Source of the DNA: an uncultured Ignavibacteriota bacterium
GTDB lineage: Bacteria > Bacteroidota > Ignavibacteria > Tepidaquicellales > Tepidaquicellaceae
Assembly: GCA_937915485.1 (NCBI GenBank)
Contig: CALGII010000007.1
Coordinates: forward strand, 1-18,188
Direction of reading: 5' to 3'
Length of the DNA stretch: 18,188 nt
Numbering within the stretch: the first letter of the stretch is position 1; every line of letters starts with the position of its first letter. A model generated the notes under the pieces. It searched no databases, was not told where the DNA came from, and was given only the letters and a program-made list of their open reading frames with translations. Positions 8,583-14,955 of this stretch are shown here, piece by piece. Position numbers and translations under genes: made by a program.

Positions 8583-10688
8583 CTATTTCATAAAGACCAT
8601 CCTTCTTGTTACCGAATAATTTCCAGAACTTAACCTATAGAAATAAATTCCCGAAGATAAGCGCCCGGCATTGAACTTCACCTCGTAAGTTCCCGGCTGA
8701 AGGTTTTCGTTGACTAACGTCGCTTCTTCCTTTCCTAGAATATCATAAACCTTGAGAGTCACCATACCATTTTCTCTTTTCCATTTTACATTATCCGGAA
8801 TATCAAACCGTATCTTTGTCACGGGATTAAACGGATTCGGATAATTCTGTTCCAGCATTAATGTTTTTGGAATTTCGGTTTTTACCGGCGCAGCGAAGGT
8901 AAGACCGCCTGACGTCGTTTTTACAAATATGCCGTTGGTACCGGCAAGATACCCCGTATTGACATCAGTGAAATACGAGCAGTTGTATGAATTCACGGCG
9001 AACTCCGGCTGCAGCGCCCACGTTTCTCCGGCATCGGTTGATTTCAGTATAACGCCACCGCTTCCTGCCGCGTATCCGGTATTTGTGTTCGGGAAGTTGA
9101 TAGTCCAGAGATGCATTGTTGTCGGAGTCGTTTTTATTATCCAGTTAGAACCGCCGTTTGTTGTTTTATAAATTGTTCCCGTATACCCGCAGACGAAACC
9201 AGTACCCGCGTTTACGAAATCCATTCCCATCAGATTCCAGGGGATACCGGCACCCGTGTTTGTCCAATTCGTTCCGCCGTTAGTAGTCTTTAGAATCATT
9301 CCGCCCATTCCCGAAACGTAGCCTGTATTCGCTCCGAAAAACTCCGTCTTCGTAAGCCACTGCGAAGTGCCCGAGTATTGCAGAGTCCAGTTCAAGCCAC
9401 CGTTAGTCGATTTCATAATTTTTCCGCTGTCGCCTATCGCGTAACCTGTGGAGTTATCCGCGAAGAAAACGTCATTCAAAGGTCTGTAGGACGAACCGGC
9501 GTTAATGCTCTGCCAATTAATTCCGTTGTTAGTCGAACGCGATACTGACAGGTAATCGCCCACGGCGATAGCAAACGACGTGTTTGCAAAAAAACCGCTT
9601 ATTCTCCTGAACGACGGTGTCTGGCTAAGAGAAAAATTCGCGCCTGAATTCGTCGATATATAAACTCTTCCGCTGTCTCCTGCTGCGTAAACAATGCCCG
9701 AGGGACCGACGAATACCTCGTTTAATTCGTTCCTTGTGATGTAGTTGGAAATCTGCGTCCAACTACCGCCGTTATCGGACGAATTTATCATATAACCTAT
9801 ATAACCTCCTGCAATGATTAATCCTGATTGCGCGGCGCAGACGGAATATATTTCAGAAGGGGGTCCCTGATATACGAAGGACCAGTTAGTCCCGCCGTTC
9901 GTCGTTCTGATTATACCGTTCCAACCGCTGGCGAAAGCATTGGAAGCGCTTGTCATAATCACGGACGAAAGATAATTTACAGTGCCTGATGTCTGCCCTG
10001 TCCAGTTCAAACCTCCGTTCGTAGTCTTTTTTATTACTCCGTCATTACCTACAATTATTCCCGTATTAACGTCATAGAAAAAAACAGATTTGTAGTTCTT
10101 CAATGTATCAAATGACAGGTTCGACCAGTTAAGTCCTGAATCTGTCGTCTTAAGAAACAATCCGTAGTTGCCGCATAAGAAGCCAACGGATTGATTCACG
10201 AAATACGCGTCCATAAAATCCTTCGTAGTTCCTGAATTAATCGAAACCCAGTTAGCGCCTCCGTTCGATGTTCTTACAATCTTTCCGACGTTTCCCGCCG
10301 CGACACCTATGTCAGCGCTTCTGAACGCTATCCCGTAAAAGGAATTCCCGACTCCCGTATTAATCAGCGTGAAAGAATTTCCCCCGTTCGTCGTCTTAAG
10401 CACCTGTCCGTTTATGCATCCCACCCAGCCAGTCTGCTCGTTTATGAACGAGATACTCAGAACACCACCTGAAAAAGTATAGCCGAGACTCCTCCAGGAT
10501 GCTCCGTTGTCCGTTGATTTAATTATAAGCCTGTTGGCGAGCCCGTAAGCCGTGTTCGATGAAGCGCAATACAATCGATTGACGTTATTGCCCTGAGGTG
10601 TAGGATTGAGCCAGAACCATCCGGTCTGCGGTGTCGCTGAATTATGTAAGAGGCACAGAACGAAACCAAGAAAAATTAATCTCTTCAT
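8583..10688 (-). CDS. Secreted 14-repeat Ycf48/BNR beta-propeller protein with T9SS type A sorting domain
   Basis: 701 residues, probably the first gene of the propeller operon. It has a signal peptide (MKRLIFLGFVLCLLHNSATPQ region, cleavage near residue 21), then TGWFWLNPTPQGNN. Fourteen repeats are present, from IIKSTDNGASW to FVKTTSGGLTF. The middle units (MINSSDNGGSW, VYISTNSGANF, VSRSTNNGINW) are the most diverged. The sorting domain begins near residue 612 (LEQNYPNPFNPVTKIRFDI, KVYDILGKEEATLVNE, GIYFYRL, RRMVFMK). It differs from its paralogues by GKEEATLV instead of GKEVATLV and by IPDNVKWKREN in the insert. The ATG has only a weak AGGT upstream. The 333-bp AT-rich gap in front is the likely site of the operon promoter. 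Confidence 0.9.
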   Translation of the reverse strand: MKRLIFLGFVLCLLHNSATPQTGWFWLNPTPQGNNVNRLYCASSNTAYGLANRLIIKSTDNGASWRSLGYTFSGGVLSISFINEQTGWVGCINGQVLKTTNGGNSFTLINTGVGNSFYGIAFRSADIGVAAGNVGKIVRTSNGGANWVSINSGTTKDFMDAYFVNQSVGFLCGNYGLFLKTTDSGLNWSNLSFDTLKNYKSVFFYDVNTGIIVGNDGVIKKTTNGGLNWTGQTSGTVNYLSSVIMTSASNAFASGWNGIIRTTNGGTNWSFVYQGPPSEIYSVCAAQSGLIIAGGYIGYMINSSDNGGSWTQISNYITRNELNEVFVGPSGIVYAAGDSGRVYISTNSGANFSLSQTPSFRRISGFFANTSFAIAVGDYLSVSRSTNNGINWQSINAGSSYRPLNDVFFADNSTGYAIGDSGKIMKSTNGGLNWTLQYSGTSQWLTKTEFFGANTGYVSGMGGMILKTTNGGTNWTNTGAGIPWNLMGMDFVNAGTGFVCGYTGTIYKTTNGGSNWIIKTTPTTMHLWTINFPNTNTGYAAGSGGVILKSTDAGETWALQPEFAVNSYNCSYFTDVNTGYLAGTNGIFVKTTSGGLTFAAPVKTEIPKTLMLEQNYPNPFNPVTKIRFDIPDNVKWKRENGMVTLKVYDILGKEEATLVNENLQPGTYEVKFNAGRLSSGIYFYRLSSGNYSVTRRMVFMK

Positions 10689-11021
10689 TACCTGAATTAA
10701 GTTTTTCGAATTTGCAGGGATTACATTTAATAATATATTAATCCATTTTGATTAGAGGTAATAATAAAATCACCCGTCTCCTGACAGGAAATCTTTCTCA
10801 TTCCAGACTACCGCGCCAATAAGGATTAATAATTTTTCGGGTATTATGATAAAAAAGTTGGAGGAATTTTATCAGACAGTAATATTAATCGTAGACTCCA
10901 AATTTATTAAACCCTATACTAAAACTATATACGAAATATTACATTAAGTCAAAAATAAAACAATTTTTACGCAACATCAACGCAAGATTCTCACTTCTTA
11001 TTTGAAAACAAACGGCAGTGT
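10689..11021. other. 333-bp intergenic region, probable leader of the propeller operon
   Basis: No open frame with coding character is seen on either strand. The sequence is AT-rich compared with the flanking genes. It follows the stop of the minus-strand gene at 11022 and precedes the ATG at 10688, so it should hold that gene's terminator and the promoter for the propeller genes. I find no convincing GC-rich hairpin with a T-run. Two matches to the Bacteroidota -7 element TAnnTTTG lie on the minus strand (10957-10950 and 10906-10899); only the first has a TTG at a suitable distance. Confidence 0.6.
10950..10980 (-). promoter_or_regulatory. Candidate Bacteroidota-type promoter for the propeller operon
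   Basis: On the minus strand TTG (10980-10978) is followed after 20 bases by TATTTTTG (10957-10950), which fits the Bacteroidota -33 TTG / -7 TAnnTTTG arrangement. It would leave a 5' leader of about 255 bases before the ATG at 10688. The region is AT-rich, so a chance match is quite possible. Confidence 0.3.
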
Positions 11022-11086
11022 TTACTTCAGCAGAACCATTTTTCTCGTCTCGATGACATTATTTCCGTACGCAAGTCTGTAAAAAA
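11021..11086. repeat. Direct repeat copy A (3' end of the intact secreted-protein gene)
   Basis: This 66-bp stretch, which includes the stop codon and the last 20 or so codons of the gene at 11022-11930, recurs at 11972-12037 in the same orientation with a single substitution. The two copies flank the intact gene, so recombination between them could delete it. Confidence 0.85.
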
Positions 11087-11930
11087 ACACGCCGCTGCTG
11101 AATCCTGAAGCGTCCCAGGTTGCTTCGTACGTCCCCGGCTGAAGTCTTTCATTCAAGAGTGTTGCAACTTCCTTTCCGAGCATATCATATATCTTCAGAG
11201 TAACATTTCCATTTTCTCTATTCCATTTCCCGTTTTCCGCTACGTCAAACCGTATCTTCGTAACGGGATTGAACGGATTGGGATAGTTCTGATAAAGCGT
11301 AAACGCTGACGGCACTTTTGTGGAGATGCTTTCAATGCCCGTCATTGTAGTATCGCCGTGCACAACTCCGTTTATAACGCACCCTTTCAATATATGCCAT
11401 ACTTTATCCATCTCGACGAATCTCGCGTAAGTCAGCCCGTATGTCCTGCTGTAAGTTCTCTCCTTATAAATTATATCGTCCTGTTTGAAAATCTTCCTCT
11501 TAACGGTATCTCCGAAAACAAAACTTTTCAACGTATCGATGCAGACTGATTTATACGCCATCAAGCATTTCTTCAATGTATCACTTTTCTTCGATTGAAG
11601 CGAATCGATAGAAGACTGGTTAGTATAGTAAAAACAACTGTAACCCGGTTTGAAAGTCATTATGTTCCCGTTTATCGAATCAACCCTGATAAAATTTTCA
11701 GTATAACCGGGGAAATTCTGCGAGCATTTGTAAAACCTGAATCCCTGTATTACGGTATCCTTTACGATGACCACTTTATACCTGTAACTTGGTCCGTAGA
11801 TGCTCCCTACTTCATAAATAAATTTGTTGCCCGTGTTCAGCGGGAAATACAAAGAACTTTCAATTTCAGTTTGCGCTGTTGAGAGCAACGCATATGAAAA
11901 AACCGCGATGAAGAATACAAAGAATTTCAT
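11022..11930 (-). CDS. Secreted protein of unknown function with T9SS type A sorting domain
   Basis: 302 residues from the ATG at 11930. An in-frame TTG at 11939 would add three residues (MEE). I prefer the ATG because it gives a clean signal peptide MKFFVFFIAVFSYALLSTAQ. The mature part (about 190 residues) starts ESSLYFPLNTGNKFIYEV, a type of opening (YFPL..GN.W.Y) seen in many secreted Bacteroidota proteins with unassigned domains. It contains no BNR repeats. Two Cys-rich stretches (YKCSQ, KKCLMAYKSVCID) might form disulfides. The last 91 residues are the sorting domain (LYQNYPNPFNPVTKIRFDV, KIYDMLGKEVATLLNE, GVFFYRL, RKMVLLK), predicting T9SS export. Its last 66 bp are repeated, with one change, at 11972-12037 upstream. 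It is separated from the propeller operon by 333 bp and is probably its own transcription unit. Specific function not recognised. Confidence 0.85.
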   Translation of the reverse strand: MKFFVFFIAVFSYALLSTAQTEIESSLYFPLNTGNKFIYEVGSIYGPSYRYKVVIVKDTVIQGFRFYKCSQNFPGYTENFIRVDSINGNIMTFKPGYSCFYYTNQSSIDSLQSKKSDTLKKCLMAYKSVCIDTLKSFVFGDTVKRKIFKQDDIIYKERTYSRTYGLTYARFVEMDKVWHILKGCVINGVVHGDTTMTGIESISTKVPSAFTLYQNYPNPFNPVTKIRFDVAENGKWNRENGNVTLKIYDMLGKEVATLLNERLQPGTYEATWDASGFSSGVFFYRLAYGNNVIETRKMVLLK

Positions 11931-11971
11931 TTCTTCCAATAATATTTTCCAAAAAAATTATTTCTAAAAGT

Positions 11972-12037
11972 TTTACTTCAGCAAAACCATTTTTCTCGTC
12001 TCGATGACATTATTTCCGTACGCAAGTCTGTAAAAAA
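11972..12037. repeat. Direct repeat copy B (within the sorting-domain remnant)
   Basis: This is the second copy of the 66-bp repeat at 11021-11086, 65/66 identical. The similarity ends abruptly in an A-run (12032-12037), which is also the point where the remnant's internal deletion begins. Confidence 0.85.
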
Positions 12038-12090
12038 CTCCGTAACGGGATTGAACGGGTTGGCATAGTTCTGAGATAACTCAAACGTAA
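11972..12090 (-). pseudogene. Remnant of a T9SS sorting-domain gene, internally deleted
   Basis: Read on the minus strand, about 12088-12045 encodes ITFELSQNYANPFNPVT, the opening of a type A sorting domain. It is then joined out of frame to the last part of such a domain. The 66 bp at 11972-12037 match 65/66 with the 3' end of the intact gene at 11021-11086 (one G to A change, AGAACC/AAAACC). Some 170 bp that should lie between the two halves, encoding the strands around KIYDILGKEVATL, are missing. The QNYPNP motif has become QNYANP. Upstream the frame stays open only to a TAA at 12142-12140, so no gene body is left. Its LSQNY differs from LYQNY of the neighbour, so it may come from another paralogue whose body was lost, possibly when the adjacent AT-rich cassette arrived (inference). 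Confidence 0.8.
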
Positions 12091-12347
12091 TATATATTTC
12101 AACCAGAATTTTTTCATTCCTTTCTTTAGAATATCGGATTTAAATAATTCCTCTTCTGTAAAATATCGGGTTGATATCAAGTTACGCAAATGTGATGCTC
12201 ATCTCGCGAAAGCTGTTCATCCCAGCAATCCAAATTATTAGAAAGACCATTAAATTTATATTGTATTTTTTACTTTCGTTTTGGAAGTATTTTTACAAGT
12301 CGATTTTATTCTTCATTTTATTTTACTATATTTAATTTTAATAATCA

Positions 12348-12368
12348 AGTTACAATATTTTTGTAACT
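12348..12368. repeat. Perfect 8-bp inverted repeat, possible operator
   Basis: AGTTACAA (12348-12355) and TTGTAACT (12361-12368) are exact reverse complements around a 5-base centre, TATTT. It lies about 160 bp before the ATPase start and about 60 bp before the candidate promoter. It could bind a dimeric regulator. No regulator gene is in the cassette, and AT-rich DNA produces palindromes by chance, so the function is uncertain. Confidence 0.4.
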
Positions 12369-12430
12369 GTTTGAAAATTGCAGTATTTTTCATTTTTTGC
12401 AAGCATATTAAGTATTGCTTAAACATTTAA

Positions 12431-12460
12431 TTGCTCTCTATTTAACAATTCATACTTTTC
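12431..12460 (+). promoter_or_regulatory. Candidate promoter of the two-gene cassette
   Basis: TTG (12431-12433), a 19-base spacer and TACTTTTC (12453-12460) match the Bacteroidota -33/-7 pattern except for the last base (C for G). Transcription would start near 12467, giving a leader of about 60 bases before the ATG at 12528. Confidence 0.3.
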
Positions 12461-12527
12461 GATATTGCAAATAGAAAATAAATATTTTAAGTTTAATTAA
12501 AGTAAGGATAATTTAAAAATAGCTAAA

Positions 12528-13922
12528 ATGTTTAAATTCTATATAGATAATTTTCGAAGTTTCAAGGATCAAGAATTTAATTTTTCAAAAATTAATATTC
12601 TGATAGGTGAAAACAATTCGGGTAAAAGCAGTCTCTTAAAGTTTTTTCTTGCCCTCAAGCAAAGTATTGCTTTCTCCCCAAAAAGCAATTTTTCTTTAAT
12701 GGATGATTTGGTAGATCTTGGTTATTATGAAGATATCGTATACAACCATGATATAGAGAAATTAATTACATTTGCTTTTGAATTTGACAACAAATATAAG
12801 GATTTTTTTGATAGTTTTATGTACCCAGTAGAAAGTCCTGATATTGATGAAAATAAAAAGAAAAAATACGCAGAAATAAAAAAGTTGATTGATGGTATTG
12901 AAGATTTCAAGGTCCGAGCAGAGTTCATTTTAAGTAAAGACTTAAGTGCTAATAAAGAAATATCTTCTAATTTTATTAATAGCAAATTAGGTAAATTATC
13001 AATTAAAGCAAACTTAGAAACCTCAAGACCAATAGACCCTACTGACGAACCCAAGTGTACGATATCATATAGGAATGATAATATTAATTTTGAAAGTAAT
13101 ATCATAGAATTCGAAAAAAAATCATTTCTATCACTTATCGTCGGGAAAAGTTTAAAAAGTGAATTAGATGTAAACAAAATTGATCCTGATTTTTATTACA
13201 AAATAGCATATTTATTAGTTTCGCAAAATTATCTAGATTTTTTATGTTCGCAAATCACATTCTTTAATCCCTTAGATTCTAAACCAGAAAGGCTTTATAT
13301 AAAAAACGATACTAGCAATTATTTCAAAAATGATTTAAATAGATTTGTAAACTTATTATCAGAACCAGATATATCACAAGATGTTTTAGCTCGAATCTTT
13401 AGCGAGATTAATTCTATTTTAAATGATTTCGGAATTGCAGAAGAACTCTTGCTCGTAAAAGATAACAAACTTCCAGTAAAAGAGCTTAGGGTTAAAATTA
13501 AAAACATTTTTAGTAATATCAAAGATGTCGGATATGGTGTTGCGCTCCAAATCCCATTATTCTTTGAACTAATTTTAAACAAGGAGTATCGTAAAATTTT
13601 CTTAATAGAGCAACCCGAAGTTCATTTATTCCCAAAGCTTCAAGCAAAATTTATTGAGACATTAATTAAGCATTCAAATGATTCAAATATTTTCTTTATT
13701 GAAACTCATAGCGAGCATATCATACGAAAATTACAAGTTTTAATCAAAGAAAGTAAATACGGTTTAAAACCGGAAGATGTATCCATCCATTACCTTGTGA
13801 GAGGTGATAAAAAATCAAACGTTACAGAACACCGAATTGACAACAAAGGGATTTTAAGCCCAATTTTTCCAAAAGGTTTTTTTGACACATCTTACACTTT
13901 GGTTAAAGAATTATTAGACTAA
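12528..13922 (+). CDS. AAA/ABC-type ATPase, DUF3696 family (AAA_21-like), likely defence component
   Basis: 464 residues. The protein opens FKFYIDNFRSFKD, as in RecF/OLD/SMC-like ATPases, with Walker A GENNSGKSS at residues 27-35. A long middle region (about 60-325) is mostly helical and variable. The C-terminal lobe has a signature-like DVGYGVALQIP (333-343; relatives usually have S where this has A339), Walker B FLIEQPEVHL (358-367, catalytic Glu361 then Gln362), and ETHSE (392-396) with the switch His394. The end, EHRIDNKGIL...FPKGFFD (434-453), matches the short DUF3696 tail of COG4938 ATPases. All NTPase motifs look intact, so it should bind and hydrolyse ATP as a head-to-head dimer. It is in the cytoplasm and has no membrane segment. 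The stop (TAA) is one base before the ATG of an unknown protein, so the two form a cassette. The DNA is far more AT-rich than the flanking genes, which suggests transfer. Related ATPases act in anti-phage systems such as Gabija, PARIS, Septu and OLD; the defence role here is inferred. Confidence 0.88.
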   Translation: MFKFYIDNFRSFKDQEFNFSKINILIGENNSGKSSLLKFFLALKQSIAFSPKSNFSLMDDLVDLGYYEDIVYNHDIEKLITFAFEFDNKYKDFFDSFMYPVESPDIDENKKKKYAEIKKLIDGIEDFKVRAEFILSKDLSANKEISSNFINSKLGKLSIKANLETSRPIDPTDEPKCTISYRNDNINFESNIIEFEKKSFLSLIVGKSLKSELDVNKIDPDFYYKIAYLLVSQNYLDFLCSQITFFNPLDSKPERLYIKNDTSNYFKNDLNRFVNLLSEPDISQDVLARIFSEINSILNDFGIAEELLLVKDNKLPVKELRVKIKNIFSNIKDVGYGVALQIPLFFELILNKEYRKIFLIEQPEVHLFPKLQAKFIETLIKHSNDSNIFFIETHSEHIIRKLQVLIKESKYGLKPEDVSIHYLVRGDKKSNVTEHRIDNKGILSPIFPKGFFDTSYTLVKELLD

Positions 13923-13923
13923 T

Positions 13924-14835
13924 ATGAATATTCTTTTACATTATGATGTAATTGTAAAATATTTAGAGAAAAAAGATACTTTTACTAAATCTCAAATTGA
14001 TCTCAATAGAGACAATTTATTTAATGACCCTTTCAATCAAATAATTTTATCAAATAAGTTCATAGATTTAATTGACGAACAACTAACAAATTCTAATATA
14101 AATATACTTGGTTATTATCAATCAATGATAGTTGAATTGTCGGACAATCATAGGATAATAAATCTTCAAAGCAATATTATTTCCAACATTGAGGATGAAT
14201 TCTCAAATTTATACAATAATGCAACGGGCAGAATATTTTTTACATTCGTTGAATCCCCTAACCCTGTTTTTAATAATTTTCAGTATAATCTTTGTATAAT
14301 AGATAATATTAGTATCCCGAATAAAGATTGGATTCTTTTAGAATTATGCGCTAAAAAATATTTTATTGTACATTTTTATCACTTTGCAGATGACTCACAA
14401 ATAAATATTTTTTTTAATGATATTTTTTCAATACATCACAACTTACAGATAATAAATATCGTCGACGATTATATGAATTTCAATAGTCATAATAATTTTA
14501 ATTTTATTAGAAACAACAACATTAAAATAAATTATTTTTCAACTGGTATGGACCCCGCAACAAGGTGTCCAAGGCAGCCATATACGCAACAAAAGTTGCA
14601 AGGTAATAAATCAAATATAAAAAATTACTTCTCCCAGGACTCTGAGTATTTTGTTTCAAATAATCGAGCATATACCCACCCCAGAAGAATATTATTCGAA
14701 AATATTATTCTTTCACCTGATATTGATTTTGCTCAAATTAAGTTCGCAAATAGAAATTGGTTTATATCGGTCGAATATTCACAACTGACATACCGATATA
14801 TTATGAATTGTTTGAACACATTTACAAAAATATAG
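13924..14835 (+). CDS. Hypothetical protein, putative effector partner of the ATPase
   Basis: 303 residues, not recognised. The ATG follows the ATPase stop by one base (TAA T ATG), so it is almost certainly cotranscribed and translationally coupled. The sequence is rich in Asn, Ile and Phe, as expected from its very low GC (one line, 14401-14460, has 9 G/C in 60). There is no signal peptide or clear membrane helix. The N-terminal third looks helical (YDVIVKYLEKKDTF, LIDEQLTNSN). The middle has alternating hydrophobic strands (RIFFTFVES, YNLCIIDN, WILLELCAKKYFIVHFYHF). The C-terminal part has the most polar, conserved-looking motifs: GMDPATRCPRQPYTQQ (about 208-223), NNRAYTHPRRILFEN (about 246-260) and WFISVEYS. 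I looked for TOPRIM, PIN, HNH, TIR, PLD and reverse-transcriptase motifs and found no convincing match. THPRR resembles the basic HxR style of some nucleic-acid enzymes, but this is not evidence of activity. By analogy with other ATPase-plus-partner systems it may be the toxic effector. Confidence 0.82.
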   Translation: MNILLHYDVIVKYLEKKDTFTKSQIDLNRDNLFNDPFNQIILSNKFIDLIDEQLTNSNINILGYYQSMIVELSDNHRIINLQSNIISNIEDEFSNLYNNATGRIFFTFVESPNPVFNNFQYNLCIIDNISIPNKDWILLELCAKKYFIVHFYHFADDSQINIFFNDIFSIHHNLQIINIVDDYMNFNSHNNFNFIRNNNIKINYFSTGMDPATRCPRQPYTQQKLQGNKSNIKNYFSQDSEYFVSNNRAYTHPRRILFENIILSPDIDFAQIKFANRNWFISVEYSQLTYRYIMNCLNTFTKI

Positions 14836-14843
14836 AGCATTTA

Positions 14844-14874
14844 AAATAAAAAAAACCGGCTCAATGAGCCGGTT
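14844..14874 (-). terminator. Intrinsic terminator for pepD
   Basis: AACCGGCTC (14854-14862) pairs with GAGCCGGTT (14866-14874) around AAT. On the minus strand the stem is followed by TTTTTTTATTTT (from 14855 down to about 14844), a good rho-independent terminator for the pqqD-like/pepD unit. On the plus strand the stem is followed by ATGGATCC, so it is a poor terminator for the cassette, although it could still block convergent transcription. Confidence 0.75.
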
Positions 14875-14878
14875 ATGG

Positions 14879-14898
14879 ATCCCGGCCTTCGCCGGGAT
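14879..14898. repeat. GC-rich palindromic repeat (REP-like)
   Basis: ATCCCGGC (14879-14886) and GCCGGGAT (14891-14898) form an 8-bp stem with a CTTC loop, followed by GACAAA. Palindromes of the type GGATCCCGGCCTTCGCCGGGATGAC are dispersed in many bacterial genomes. It is much richer in GC than the surrounding DNA and stands immediately beyond the cassette. Confidence 0.65.
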
Positions 14899-14920
14899 GA
14901 CAAAAATATTATTTCTTCAA

Positions 14921-14955
14921 TTATTAATTATTAATTATTAATTACTAATTACTAA
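14921..14955. repeat. Tandem heptamer repeat, five copies of TTAYTAA
   Basis: Three copies of TTATTAA (14921-14941) are followed by two of TTACTAA (14942-14955), directly against the stop codon of pepD (14958-14956). As seven is not a multiple of three, each unit's TAA or TTA puts stop codons in all frames on both strands. It is a likely slippage-prone short tandem repeat. Confidence 0.85.

Larger units (their letters stand above)
12091..12527. other. 437-bp AT-rich intergenic region upstream of the ATPase cassette
   Basis: Apart from the tail end of the sorting-domain remnant's reading frame, no gene is seen. From about 12240 rightward the sequence becomes very AT-rich, like the cassette that follows. 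It contains an 8-bp inverted repeat (12348-12368) and a promoter-like TTG-N19-TACTTTTC (12431-12460). On the minus strand between about 12125 and 12210 there are short open stretches, but no start, RBS or recognisable motif supports a gene. Confidence 0.55.

Noticed and set aside
1..10688. Regularly spaced near-repeats such as CCGCCGTTNGTTGTCTT, reminiscent of a CRISPR or satellite array
   Set aside because: The spacing of about 130-140 bp and the reading frame show they encode the KTTNGG.NW turn of the propeller blades.
2124..10688. Sialidase (BNR/Asp-box) enzymes
   Set aside because: The repeats are of Ycf48 type (KTTNGG.NW) and I see no Arg triad or Tyr/Glu active-site pattern. A binding or structural role is more likely.
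11931..11939. TTG start adding three residues to the secreted protein at 11022
   Set aside because: The ATG at 11930 gives a better signal peptide, and ATG is used by the neighbouring genes. The TTG start cannot be excluded because neither start has an ideal Shine-Dalgarno site.
12125..12210. Short minus-strand open stretches (STRYFTEEELFKSDILKKG and another frame REMSITFA)
   Set aside because: No RBS, no recognisable family, interrupted by stops. They are at most decayed sequence linked to the sorting-domain remnant.
13924..14835. TOPRIM, PIN, HNH, TIR or MIT-associated PLD-like domain in the unknown partner
   Set aside because: The required acidic, His-Asn-His or HDR motifs were not found. 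HPRR at 252-255 is only a superficial likeness.
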